Of a stretch of DNA of 64,000 nt, positions 19,324-28,255 are shown one piece after another (position 1 is the first letter of the stretch; every line of letters starts with the position of its first letter). Position numbers and translations under genes: made by a program. The stretch comes from Massilia oculi (lineage in GTDB: Bacteria; Pseudomonadota; Gammaproteobacteria; Burkholderiales; Burkholderiaceae_D). The stretch is from the NCBI RefSeq assembly GCF_003143515.1, contig NZ_CP029343.1, positions 2,976,001-3,040,000 on the forward strand, given 5' to 3'. Under the pieces are notes generated by a model. The model was not told the origin of the DNA. It made no database searches and saw only the letters and a program-made list of their open reading frames with translations.

Positions 19324-20687
19324 GTGAGCGTGCGCGCGGCCTGGCTCGCGATTTCCTTGCTGCTGGCGGCCGATGCCGCGCTGGCGGAGTATCGGCCCTT
19401 GCGCTTCGACGACGACGTCGAGGCCCAGCGCCAGCGATGCGCCGATGGCGGCAGCCGCGCCGCATGCTGGAAGGACCGCCCGCTCGCGGATCACGTGCGC
19501 CTGACGCTGGGCGGCGATCTGCGCCTGCGCTACGAGCACACCGGCAATCCGCGCTATGGGCTGGACCCCCAGGACCGATGGGGCGTGCTGCAGCACCGCG
19601 CTTCCATCTTCGCCGCCCTGCGCCTGGGAGAACACTGGCGCGGCTTCGTCCAGCTGTCCAGCTCGACCACCAGCGGCCGCGCCGCCGGCCCGTCCCCGGT
19701 GGACGAGAACCGCCTCGACCCGACCAACCTGTTCGCCGAATGGCAATCGGGAAGCGATGGCGCAAGCCGCATCGGGATCCGGGCCGGCATCCAGGAGCTG
19801 CAGTTCGGGAGGGGGCGCGTCATCGATGCGCGCGAGGGCCCCAATGTGCGGCGCAGCTTCGAAGCGGTCCGCGCCTATGCGGTGGGCGGCGCCTGGCGCG
19901 TGGACGCCTTCGCCGCGGCGCCGCGCCAGAACCTCGCGGGCAGCTTCGACGACACGCGCTTGCCGACGCAGAAGCTGCGCGGCGTCTACGCGACCCGCAC
20001 CGGCGGTCTCACTTCCTGGGACCTCTATGCCCTGCACTATGACGACACCGTTGCCCGCTACGTCCAGGGCGAGGCGCACGAGCGCCGCTGGTCGGTGGGC
20101 GCCCGCCTGTTCGGCGATCGCGAAGCCTGGGACTGGAACTGGGAATTCATCGTGCAGGGCGGACACTTCGGCGACGCCGATATCCGCGCCTGGTCGCTTG
20201 CGACGGAAACCGGCCACACCTTCGATGGCGTGGCCGGCCGGCCGCGGGCGGCGCTGCTGCTCGCCGTCGCCAGCGGCGACAAGGACCCCGGCGACGACCG
20301 CCTCGGCACCCTCAATCCCATTTACCCGCGCGGGAATTATTTTGGCGACGAAGCGACGCTCGGTCCACGCAACTTCTTCAACATCCATCCGGCGCTGACG
20401 ATGCAACTGGCGCCACGGGTCCAGCTGAACGCCAGCCTCGACTTCTTCTGGCGCCACAGCACCCGCGACGGCGTGTATGCGCCCAACGGCAGGCTGATCG
20501 GGCCCATCGGCGATAGCCGTGCTCGCTACGTGGCGACCATCGCATCGCTCGGCGCCACCTGGACGCCGGCCCGGGCTGGTCCTCGACGGCGGTGGCCGCC
20601 TACGGACAGCCAGGCAGGTTCCTGCGCGAGACCGGCGCCGACGACGCGCTGAGCTTCGTCAGCATCGGCATGCAGTACCGGTTCTGA
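19324..20687 (+). pseudogene. Outer-membrane porin (alginate-export-like) with a C-terminal frameshift
   Basis: The protein starts at a GTG two bases after the amidohydrolase stop, has a signal peptide ending in ADAALA, and resembles the alginate_exp/OprD-like beta-barrel group: LGGDLRLRYEHTGNPRYG, then LRGVYATRTGG and GNYFGDEATLGPRNFFNIHP. The reading frame leaves the family near 20570 (CCCGGG) and stops at 20652. A one-base deletion there explains it: the next frame reads WSSTAVAAYGQPGRFLRETG and ends SIGMQYRF at 20687, a proper barrel end with terminal Phe. As it stands the last strands are lost and assembly should fail. Sequencing error is the main alternative. Confidence 0.8.
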
Positions 20688-20836
20688 CCTATCGGACGAC
20701 GTTGTCGCGTTGCGCATTCGGCGACACGGCATCGCCACTTTCGTGTCTGGATCGCGCTCGGGCAGCCAGGGATAATGAACGGGATCGGGACGGCGCCGAT
20801 GCGCGACGGGCCGCCCCGCACCACGAGGAGAGAGCA

Positions 20837-21700
20837 ATGTTCGAACGAACGATCGATCGCGTCACCAGCATTCCCCCACTGGGCCCGGGCTTCGACGGCG
20901 AGCGCCACAAGGCCGCCCTGGTGGTGGCGCCCGGCAACCTGGCTGCCACCGATCCCTTTTTCCTGATGGCCGACGATCACGTCTCGCCGGGAGGCGCGTT
21001 TGGCGAGGCGCATCCGCACGCCGGCCTCGAGACCGTCACCTTCATGTTGAACGGCACGATGGAAGATACCGGTGGGCGGCTGGAGGAAGGCGACGTCGAA
21101 TGGATGACGGCCGGCAGCGGCATCGTCCATGCCGAAGACACGGTGGTGTCCGGCGGCATGCGCCTGTTCCAGCTGTGGCTGATCCTGCCCGAGGCGCAGC
21201 GCAATATGCCGCCGCGGGTGCAGGTCCTGCGGCGCGCCGACATGCCGGTGCACACCGGGCCTGGCCTCGTGGCGACGGTCTATAGCGGCAAGTCGGGGGA
21301 CGCCGCGGCGCCGACGTTGAATGCGGTCCCGGTGACCCTGGTCGACGTCCGGCTGGCGCCGGGGGCGGTCTTTGCCGCGCCTGTTCCCGCCTCGTACAAC
21401 GCTTTCGTGGTGGTGGTCGAGGGCGACACGGAAGCTGGCGCCACAACCGAAAAACTTGCCACGGGCGCGGTCGGCTGGACCGGCCCGATGGGAGACGGCG
21501 ACAGCGCGCTCCGCCTGCGCGCCGGGGACGATGGCGCCCGCCTGCTGCTGTATGCGGGACTGCCGCAGAACATCGCGGTGGTGGCGAAAGGGCCTTTCAT
21601 CGCCGGCTCCACCGAAGAATTGGCCGGCTATTATGCCGCTTACCGCCACGGCAAATTCCCGCACGCGGGCACGATGCGGCCCGTGGTCCCTCACGCATAG
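20837..21700 (+). CDS. Pirin-family protein
   Basis: A 287-residue pirin of the bicupin fold. The metal ligands are visible as HPHAGLETVTF (two His) and GSGIVHAEDT (His and Glu). Bacterial pirins such as YhhW have quercetinase-like dioxygenase activity; other members regulate pyruvate dehydrogenase. The ATG follows GAGGAG by six bases. It sits 150 bp after the porin and upstream of an AraC gene on the same strand. Confidence 0.93.
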   Translation: MFERTIDRVTSIPPLGPGFDGERHKAALVVAPGNLAATDPFFLMADDHVSPGGAFGEAHPHAGLETVTFMLNGTMEDTGGRLEEGDVEWMTAGSGIVHAEDTVVSGGMRLFQLWLILPEAQRNMPPRVQVLRRADMPVHTGPGLVATVYSGKSGDAAAPTLNAVPVTLVDVRLAPGAVFAAPVPASYNAFVVVVEGDTEAGATTEKLATGAVGWTGPMGDGDSALRLRAGDDGARLLLYAGLPQNIAVVAKGPFIAGSTEELAGYYAAYRHGKFPHAGTMRPVVPHA

Positions 21701-21716
21701 CAGCGCTTGCATTCGT

Positions 21717-22592
21717 ATGTCCAGCGCAAGCGAGCTGCCCGAGAACGTGACCATGCTGACGACGACGAGTCGTCGCTGGAACGGCGTCAACGTCGAGCTG
21801 GTCGAGTACACCTGCACGGGCCGCATCCTGGTGCAGCTGAAACGTCACGAAGAGTCGATCCGGCTCGGCACCAAGCTCGAAGAGGTCGGACGGGGATACG
21901 CCGAACCCAGGTCGGCACCCGCCGTCCCCAATCCCCATCCTTACACTCCCCGGCCCATGTATTTCGCGCCGGCGGAGATGGCGCTATGGGGTTATGCGGA
22001 CGATGCCCGCTATCTCAGGTGCGCGGCGATCAGCTTCGACGCAAGCCTGCTCCGCGAGCGCATGGCAATGTCCGGTTCGCCGGGACCGATGGACGTGCCC
22101 CGGCTACGCTTCTCGGATGACCGGGTGTGGACCCTGATCAGGTTGCTGACCGACGCGATCGGCGACCCCGATCCCACCTCCCAGCTGTACGGCGACTCGC
22201 TCACCGCGGCGATTGCCGCAAGGCTTTGCGAACGGCCCAGGCCGGCCAAAGGCAGCGGATACAAGCTCTCGGCGCTGCAGCTCAGGGATGCGTTGGGCTA
22301 TCTCGAGGCCAGGTTGCCGGCGCGGGTCGAGCTGGCGGCACTCGCGCAACTGGCCGGCTTGTCGCAGTCGCACTACTGCCGCGCCTTCAAGGCGTCGACC
22401 GGAATGGCGCCCTATCAGTGGCAGTTGCAGGCGCGTGTCGAGCGCGCCAAGCAACTGCTGTTGAACACCAATGCTTGCCTGGAGGACGTCGCCGTGGCCA
22501 CCGGCTTCGCCGACGCGGTGCACTTCGGCCGCACCTTCCGCAAGATGACCGGCGCGACGCCCGCGGCGTGGCGGCTGGACATGCGAACCTAG
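21717..22592 (+). CDS. AraC-family transcriptional regulator
   Basis: About 291 residues. The C-terminal 100 residues form the double HTH: RVELAALAQLAGLSQSHYCR, then AFKASTGMAPYQWQLQARVE and the second helix DVAVATGFADAVHFGRTFRK. The N-terminal part is a short effector region with no recognised ligand. The start is uncertain: ATG at 21717 has little ribosome-binding site, and ATG at 21753 is an alternative. It follows the pirin gene by 16 bp, suggesting co-transcription or local regulation of the catabolic cluster. Confidence 0.9.
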   Translation: MSSASELPENVTMLTTTSRRWNGVNVELVEYTCTGRILVQLKRHEESIRLGTKLEEVGRGYAEPRSAPAVPNPHPYTPRPMYFAPAEMALWGYADDARYLRCAAISFDASLLRERMAMSGSPGPMDVPRLRFSDDRVWTLIRLLTDAIGDPDPTSQLYGDSLTAAIAARLCERPRPAKGSGYKLSALQLRDALGYLEARLPARVELAALAQLAGLSQSHYCRAFKASTGMAPYQWQLQARVERAKQLLLNTNACLEDVAVATGFADAVHFGRTFRKMTGATPAAWRLDMRT

Positions 22593-22634
22593 GCATGCCC
22601 CGTTCCGATCAGCATTGCCTGAACTCTATGAGTG

Positions 22635-22663
22635 GTTCTAAAAAGAACTAAATCCTGTATAGT
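22635..22663 (+). promoter_or_regulatory. Putative promoter of the GGDEF-EAL gene
   Basis: An extended -10, TGTATAGT (TATAGT at 22658-22663), lies 86 bp before the gene. Just upstream, GTTCT-AAAA-AGAAC (22635-22648) is a perfect short dyad overlapping the -35 zone, and TCAGG-GTT-CCTGA follows at the expected start. Confidence 0.5.
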
Positions 22664-22748
22664 CAGGGTTCCTGATTGACCGCCTTCGCGCGTCCACGTC
22701 ACCAGGGGCGCCGCACCGCGCCTGCACGGTGTTCCGTTTTCCAATGCC

Positions 22749-24851
22749 ATGCCCATGAACACCGAGAACCCCGACCTGATGTACCGCCTGCTCGTCCAGG
22801 GGGTGGTCGACTATGCCATCTACATGCTCACGCCCGCCGGCGTCGTCTCCAGCTGGAATGCCGGCGCCCAGCGCGCCAAGGGCTATACCGCCGGCGAGAT
22901 CGTCGGCCGCCACTACGCCTGCTTCTACGGCGCCGAGGAGCGGGATGCCGGCCTGCCCGACATCAACCTCGAGATCGCCACCCGCACCGGCCGCTTTGAA
23001 GACCAGGGCTGGCGCGTGCGCAAGGATGGCAGCGCATTCTGGGCCCACGTCGTGATCGACGCCATCCGCGATGATGACGGCGCCCTGGTCGGCTTTGCCA
23101 AGATCACGCGCGACATCACCGAACGCTACCAGCAGCAGCGCAAGCTGGTCGAGGCCAAGGAGCTGGCCGAAGCCTATAGCCGCCAGATGGCCTCGCTGTC
23201 GGACTTCCTCGATTCGGTGATCGCCAACATCCCGGCCAGCGTGCTGGTGCTGGACGTCGCTTCGCGCACCATCCTGCTGGCCAACCAGCAGGCGCAGCGC
23301 CTGTTCGCCCAGGCCTGTGTCGACCTGAAGGGCCTGGCCGTCGGCGATTGCCTGAGCCCGGGCGTGGCCGAGTATGTCGAGCGCCAGACGGCGCATGCGG
23401 CGCCCACCAGGGTCGGGCTGGACGACGCCGTGCTGGTGGAGACCTCGGTCGGCCAGCGCAGCCTGCGCAGCCGCACGGTGCCGGGCAAGCAGCCCAACGG
23501 CGAGGGCGAGTACGTGCTGATCATCACGGAAGACGTGACCGACGAGCTGGCCGCTTATGCGCAAATCCATCATATGGCGCAGCACGACGGCCTGACCAAT
23601 CTGCCCAACCGCAACCTGTTCAACGAACGCCTCAATGCCGCGCTCGCGTCCAGCGCGGAGGATGGCTCCGGCGTGGGCATCCTGTGCCTCGACCTGGACA
23701 ATTTCAAGAACATCAACGACGCCTACGGCCATGGCTTCGGCGACAAGATCCTCTTGACGCTGGCCAGCCGTCTGCGCAAATGCCTGCGCGACCAGGACAC
23801 GCTGGCGCGCCTGGGCGGCGACGAGTTCGCCGTGGTCCTGCCGCGCGTCAAGCGCCTGGAAGAAGCCCAGCAGGCGGCGCAGCGCCTGATCGAGGCGGTG
23901 GCGCCGGCATTCTCGATCGACGGCCACAGCTTCGCGGTCGGCATCAGCGTCGGCATCGCGCTGTCCACACCCGCCGGCAGCACGGCCGAGCAGTTGCTGC
24001 AGCACTCGGACATGGCCTTGTACGAGGCCAAGCGCAACGGCCGCAACCGCCATGAGGTGTTCCGGCCCGAACTGGAGGCGGCGGCGCGGGTGCGGCGCCA
24101 GATCGAGATCGACCTGCGCCGGGCGCTGCACCGTGGCGAGTTGCAGATGCACTATCAGCCGATCGTCGAGAAGGCCGGCAATCGCATCTCGGGCTATGAG
24201 GCGCTGATGCGCTGGCGCCATCCGGAACGCGGTGCGATTCCACCGATCGACTTCATTCCGATCGCCGAAGAAACCGGCCTGATCCACGAGCTCGGGGCCC
24301 GCGCGCTCAACCTCGCTTGCCAGGAAGCGGCGACCTGGACCAATGGCGAAACGATCGCCGTCAACCTGTCGCCGATCCAGTTCAAGAGCAGCGAACTGGT
24401 GAGCATGGTGGCGCTGGCGCTGGCCGATTCCGGCCTGGCGGCCGAGCGGCTGGAACTCGAGATCACCGAGTCGGTGTTGCTCGACAATAGCGACGGCAAT
24501 ATCCGCACCCTGAAGGCCTTGAAGAAGCTGGGCGTGCGCATTTCGCTCGACGATTTCGGCACCGGCTATTCCTCGCTGAGCTACCTGCGCTCCTTCCCAT
24601 TCGACAAGATCAAGATCGACAAGTCGTTCGTGCAGGAGATCGGGCAGAGCCGGGAAGCGATGGCGATCATCCGCGCCATCACCGGCCTCTCGAGCAGCCT
24701 GCTGATCGAGACGACGGCCGAGGGCGTGGAGACCGAGGAGCAGTTGCGGCGCCTGATGGAAGAAGGCTGCTCGCACTTCCAGGGCTATCTGTTCGGGCGT
24801 CCGGAAGCGGCCGAGAACCGGATCCAGCGGCTCGACTGGCCGGCCGTCTGA
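22749..24851 (+). CDS. PAS-GGDEF-EAL cyclic-di-GMP turnover protein
   Basis: A 700-residue cytoplasmic protein with no membrane segment. PAS domain about residues 15-125, a second PAS-like region about 150-265, GGDEF domain about 275-435 and EAL domain about 450-700. The cyclase signature is intact (RLGGDEFAVVL) and the phosphodiesterase motifs are complete (YEALMRW, NLS, ELEITES, LDDFGTGYSS, KIDKSF, AEGVET), so both activities are possible. The start could be ATG 22749 or 22755. A small gene begins six bases after its stop. Confidence 0.95.
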   Translation: MPMNTENPDLMYRLLVQGVVDYAIYMLTPAGVVSSWNAGAQRAKGYTAGEIVGRHYACFYGAEERDAGLPDINLEIATRTGRFEDQGWRVRKDGSAFWAHVVIDAIRDDDGALVGFAKITRDITERYQQQRKLVEAKELAEAYSRQMASLSDFLDSVIANIPASVLVLDVASRTILLANQQAQRLFAQACVDLKGLAVGDCLSPGVAEYVERQTAHAAPTRVGLDDAVLVETSVGQRSLRSRTVPGKQPNGEGEYVLIITEDVTDELAAYAQIHHMAQHDGLTNLPNRNLFNERLNAALASSAEDGSGVGILCLDLDNFKNINDAYGHGFGDKILLTLASRLRKCLRDQDTLARLGGDEFAVVLPRVKRLEEAQQAAQRLIEAVAPAFSIDGHSFAVGISVGIALSTPAGSTAEQLLQHSDMALYEAKRNGRNRHEVFRPELEAAARVRRQIEIDLRRALHRGELQMHYQPIVEKAGNRISGYEALMRWRHPERGAIPPIDFIPIAEETGLIHELGARALNLACQEAATWTNGETIAVNLSPIQFKSSELVSMVALALADSGLAAERLELEITESVLLDNSDGNIRTLKALKKLGVRISLDDFGTGYSSLSYLRSFPFDKIKIDKSFVQEIGQSREAMAIIRAITGLSSSLLIETTAEGVETEEQLRRLMEEGCSHFQGYLFGRPEAAENRIQRLDWPAV

Positions 24852-24856
24852 CCGCC

Positions 24857-25096
24857 ATGGATCAGAACGCTATCGATGTCGCCGAGCGCGCCATCCTTTC
24901 TTACCTGGCGCAGCATCCGTCCAGCGCCGACACCACCGAGGGTGTCCATCATTGGTGGATTTCAGGGGAACCGCTTCCCGGGCATATGGATGTCACCGAA
25001 CGCGCCCTTGCGCGCCTGCGCGATGCCGGCAGGTTGGAATCGGTCCATCTCGGTGACCGCGTGATATGGCGTCTGGGCCGGCAAGCAATGCGATAG
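24857..25096 (+). CDS. 79-residue conserved-looking protein downstream of the GGDEF-EAL gene
   Basis: A small soluble protein with a Trp pair in HHWWISGEPLPGHMDV and a helix-rich pattern ending in RLESVHLGDRVIWRLGRQ, reminiscent of a small winged helix. I cannot name a family. It begins six bases after the upstream stop without a strong ribosome-binding site, which suggests translational coupling to the GGDEF-EAL protein. Codon use is like its neighbours. Confidence 0.65.
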   Translation: MDQNAIDVAERAILSYLAQHPSSADTTEGVHHWWISGEPLPGHMDVTERALARLRDAGRLESVHLGDRVIWRLGRQAMR

Positions 25097-25710
25097 ACCG
25101 AGATCGAAAGGAGCACGACCATGCACCGAGATCGTGTAGCTGCATCTTGAGCAGCAGCAGGGCGGGACACTGCCCCCATTGAACGCGCGGCCGGATGGAA
25201 CTGGCGCGCCATCGTCCGATCGACGCCTTTACGTGATGGGCTCTCGGGCATTCACGAGCATCGCGCCGCTTTACCGGCACGGACTCGGTACTACTACTGA
25301 GTTCGCCACAGGTCGAATACTGAGAGGGCCACGTTTACCGGGGGTGGCCCGCGCAAGCCTGATTTGTTTGGGCTATACTCCGCTCAGTCCTCTATAGGAC
25401 TTCCCGCTCAATGGACGCCAGGGATATCGACTGGCCTGCCTGACAACCCATGTCAGCGCGTCATATCCGTGTTGCCTGCAAGGCCGGTTCGACTGTCATC
25501 CAGTTCGCCGTTGCCTCGCCTTCGCAATGCGTCGGTTGCCGAGTTTTGTTGCTGTTTTCATGGACCGCGACAGGTCCCGACAACCCGTTCCTTATCGGTG
25601 CATCGATACCGCCAGCAGGCGGTGTGCAGACGTTCCTTTACCGAGCCGTTGAATTTTTTAAATCTGATTGCATGCCAGGCCATCGCAAACATTTTTCAGG
25701 TGATACTCGT
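25097..25710. other. 614-bp intergenic region upstream of mqo
   Basis: No full gene is evident. Seen here: a 9-codon open frame at 25121-25150 with a very good AAAGGAG site; a 7-bp stem (GGGCCAC 25326-25332 with GTGGCCC 25344-25350); a TATACT -10-like hexamer at 25374-25379; and a dyad AGTCCT-CTAT-AGGACT at 25386-25401. A long untranslated leader or attenuation region of mqo is possible; a frame open from 25450 has no family similarity until the mqo start. Confidence 0.5.
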
Positions 25711-27300
25711 ATGCGTACCTCGCTTCTCGTTGTCCTTTCCTGCTTCATCGTTGCATCGTGCAGCAAAGCCCCCGCTCCCTCCAATGACAAGCCGGTCGAC
25801 GTCGTCCTGATCGGCGCCGGCGTCATGAGCGCCACCCTCGGCACCATGCTCAAGGAACTCGATCCCGAACTGACGATCGAAATGTTCGAGCGCATGGATT
25901 CGGTCTCGGCCGAAAGCTCCGACGCGATGAACAATGCCGGCACCGGCCACTCCGGTTTCGCCGAGCTGAACTACACGCCCGAACTGCCGGACGGCACCAT
26001 CGACACCAAGAAGGCCGTCGACATCAACGAACAGTTCGAGATCTCGAAGCAGTTCTGGGCCTACCAGGTGAAGAAGGAATACCTGGGCGCGCCGAACACC
26101 TTCATCAACAACGTGCCGCACATGGCCTTCGTCTGGGGTGACGACAACATCCAGTATCTGCGCAAGCGCTACGACGCCCTGCAAAAGGAAAACCTGTTCA
26201 AGGGCATGCTGTACACCGAGGACCACGAGACGATCCGCAAGTGGGCGCCGCTGGTCATGAACGGCCGCGACGCCAGCCAGAAAGTGGCCGCGACCCGCAT
26301 GGACATCGGTACCGACGTCAACTACGGCACCCTGACCCGCAGCATGGTCACTCACCTGACCGGCACCCACGGCATGACCCTGAACCTGCGCAGCCAGGTC
26401 GAAGACATCAAGCGCGGCAAGGATGGCCTGTGGAACGTGACCGTCAAGAACCTGGCGGACAACCAGCTCAAGACCGTGAGCGCGAAGTTCGTGTTCATCG
26501 GCGCCGGCGGCGGCGCGCTGCCGCTGCTGGAAAAGACCGGCATTCCTGAAGCCAAGGGCTACGGTGGCGTCCCGGTCGGCGGCCAATGGCTGGTGACGAC
26601 CAACCAGGCGCTGATCGAAGCGCACCACGCCAAGGTGTACGGCAAGGCCTCGGTCGGTTCGCCGCCGATGTCGGTGCCGCACCTCGACACCCGCATCATC
26701 GACGGCAAGAAAGCCCTGCTGTTCGGACCGTTCGCGACCTTCTCGACCAAGTTCCTCAAGAACGGTTCGTGGGTCGACCTGCCGGCCTCGATCGGCACCG
26801 GCAACGTGCGTCCGATGGTGCAGGCCGGCATCGACAACATCCCGCTGACCAAGTACCTGGTCGAGCAGGTGATGAACTCGCAGGAAGACCGCGTGGCGAC
26901 GCTGCGTGAATACTTCCCGGAAGCCAGGATGGAAGACTGGGAACTGGTCAACGCCGGCCAGCGCGTGCAGATCGTCAAGGACGACCCGAAGAAGGGCGGC
27001 CTGCTGCAGTTCGGTACCGAAGTCGTTGCATCGAGCGACGGCTCCGTCACCGCCCTGCTGGGCGCTTCGCCAGGCGCTTCGACCGCCGCGCCGATCATGC
27101 TCAAGGTGCTCAAGGCATCGGCCTTCCGCGACAAGCTGGAGACGCCTGCATGGCAAGCCAAGATGCATGAAATGATTCCTTCGTACGGCCGCAAGCTGAA
27201 CGACGATCCGGCCTTCGCCAACCAGATCCGCCAGCAGAGCAGCGCTGCGCTGGGCCTGAAGGCGGTCACGCTGGACGTGCCGGCGGCAACGCAGGAGTGA
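25711..27300 (+). CDS. mqo: Malate:quinone oxidoreductase, lipoprotein form
   Basis: A 529-residue flavoprotein that oxidises malate to oxaloacetate and passes electrons to quinone. The FAD-binding motif is PVDVVLIGAGVMSATLGTML, followed by the family segments SAESSDAMNNAGTGHSGFAEL (given here from about residues 60-80), TRMDIGTDVNYGTLTR and GASPGASTAAPIM. The N-terminus RTSLLVVLSCFIVASC ends in a lipobox (VASC), so the protein should be a membrane-anchored lipoprotein, unlike the signal-free classical Mqo. Start by ATG 25711 after AGGTG. Confidence 0.95.
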   Translation: MRTSLLVVLSCFIVASCSKAPAPSNDKPVDVVLIGAGVMSATLGTMLKELDPELTIEMFERMDSVSAESSDAMNNAGTGHSGFAELNYTPELPDGTIDTKKAVDINEQFEISKQFWAYQVKKEYLGAPNTFINNVPHMAFVWGDDNIQYLRKRYDALQKENLFKGMLYTEDHETIRKWAPLVMNGRDASQKVAATRMDIGTDVNYGTLTRSMVTHLTGTHGMTLNLRSQVEDIKRGKDGLWNVTVKNLADNQLKTVSAKFVFIGAGGGALPLLEKTGIPEAKGYGGVPVGGQWLVTTNQALIEAHHAKVYGKASVGSPPMSVPHLDTRIIDGKKALLFGPFATFSTKFLKNGSWVDLPASIGTGNVRPMVQAGIDNIPLTKYLVEQVMNSQEDRVATLREYFPEARMEDWELVNAGQRVQIVKDDPKKGGLLQFGTEVVASSDGSVTALLGASPGASTAAPIMLKVLKASAFRDKLETPAWQAKMHEMIPSYGRKLNDDPAFANQIRQQSSAALGLKAVTLDVPAATQE

Positions 27301-27335
27301 TGCGGTAAAGAAGCGCTGCGGCGTATGCCGCAGCG

Positions 27336-27378
27336 AAAAAAAAGGCCTCGGTTCATTGCACCGAGGCCTTTTTTTATT
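27336..27378. terminator. Bidirectional terminator between mqo and the KfrA-like gene
   Basis: A-tract, then GGCCTCGGT paired with ACCGAGGCC around TCATTGC, then a T-tract. It can serve mqo on the plus strand and the convergent KfrA-like gene on the minus strand. Confidence 0.95.
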
Positions 27379-27393
27379 TCACCGTGGGCAGGC

Positions 27394-28143
27394 TTATTTG
27401 CGTGCGCGCAGGCTTTCAAGTTCGGCGCGAAGATTGCTGCGTTCGCTGCGCGAGTTGTCGAGCGTGGTGCGCAATTCCTTGATCTCGGCCGCCAGGTTGT
27501 CGCGTTCGGTCGTGACGCCAACCAGCTCCATCTGGGCGCGCAGACGCGCATCCGACTCGGCCGCGGTGGCCGCCACGTTGCGCTCGAGCTGCTGGCGCAG
27601 GTCGGCCAACTGGGCGTCCTTGCCGTCGATCGCCAGTTGGTCCTTGGCCTTGCCGACCAGCGCGTCCGCCGCGATCTGGCGCGCATTGCGCAGCTCGGCC
27701 GTCAGGCGCTCGATCTCTTCGTTGCGCTCGTCCGCGATCAGCTGGGCCTGTTCGCGCGCGACCCGCGCATCGCTCAGTTCGGCGTTCAGGCCATCACGTT
27801 CGGCTTCGAGTTCGTTACCGGCCGCGAGCAGCGCATCCATATCGCTTTCGGCGCGCGCCAGCGCATCGCGCATGCCGGCGCCCGCATCCTGCGCATACTG
27901 CTGGGCCCAGCGGCCCAGTTCGGCCAGCAGCTCGGGCGGCATTTCGGCCTTGGGCGCCGCGACAGGTTTCGCATGGCTGGCGCGCCAGGTGGCCAGGTGC
28001 TGGTGGATGGTCTTGGTCGAGCCGGCGCCGATGATGCCGCGCACGGCCTCGATCGTGACCTGCTGCTTGTCGTTCTGGAGCGTGTCGGCCGCCTCGATGA
28101 CGTCGCCGAGCGTCACGTCCAGGTGTGCCATATCCGTTTTCAT
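27394..28143 (-). CDS. KfrA_N-domain DNA-binding protein with long coiled coil
   Basis: A 249-residue protein. The N-terminal 90 residues match the plasmid-replication-region DNA-binding domain of KfrA (VIEAADTLQNDKQQVTIEAV, then IGAGSTKTIHQHLATW). The rest is an almost continuous charged coiled coil with heptads (LNAELSDARVAREQAQLIAD, LRTTLDNSRSERSNLRAEL). KfrA proteins are autorepressors that bind plasmid partition regions; chromosomal copies are of unknown role. The start could be Met5 (28131). Confidence 0.88.
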   Translation of the reverse strand: MKTDMAHLDVTLGDVIEAADTLQNDKQQVTIEAVRGIIGAGSTKTIHQHLATWRASHAKPVAAPKAEMPPELLAELGRWAQQYAQDAGAGMRDALARAESDMDALLAAGNELEAERDGLNAELSDARVAREQAQLIADERNEEIERLTAELRNARQIAADALVGKAKDQLAIDGKDAQLADLRQQLERNVAATAAESDARLRAQMELVGVTTERDNLAAEIKELRTTLDNSRSERSNLRAELESLRARK

Positions 28144-28255
28144 ACCGCGTCAGGATGTTCGTTGTAGGGCTGTGCATCATACGCTAGACGCCGGTTTAGT
28201 TGCTCAAAAGCATCGCACAATGCGGTCGAGTGTCGCGGAATTGCCGCGAGTCCGA

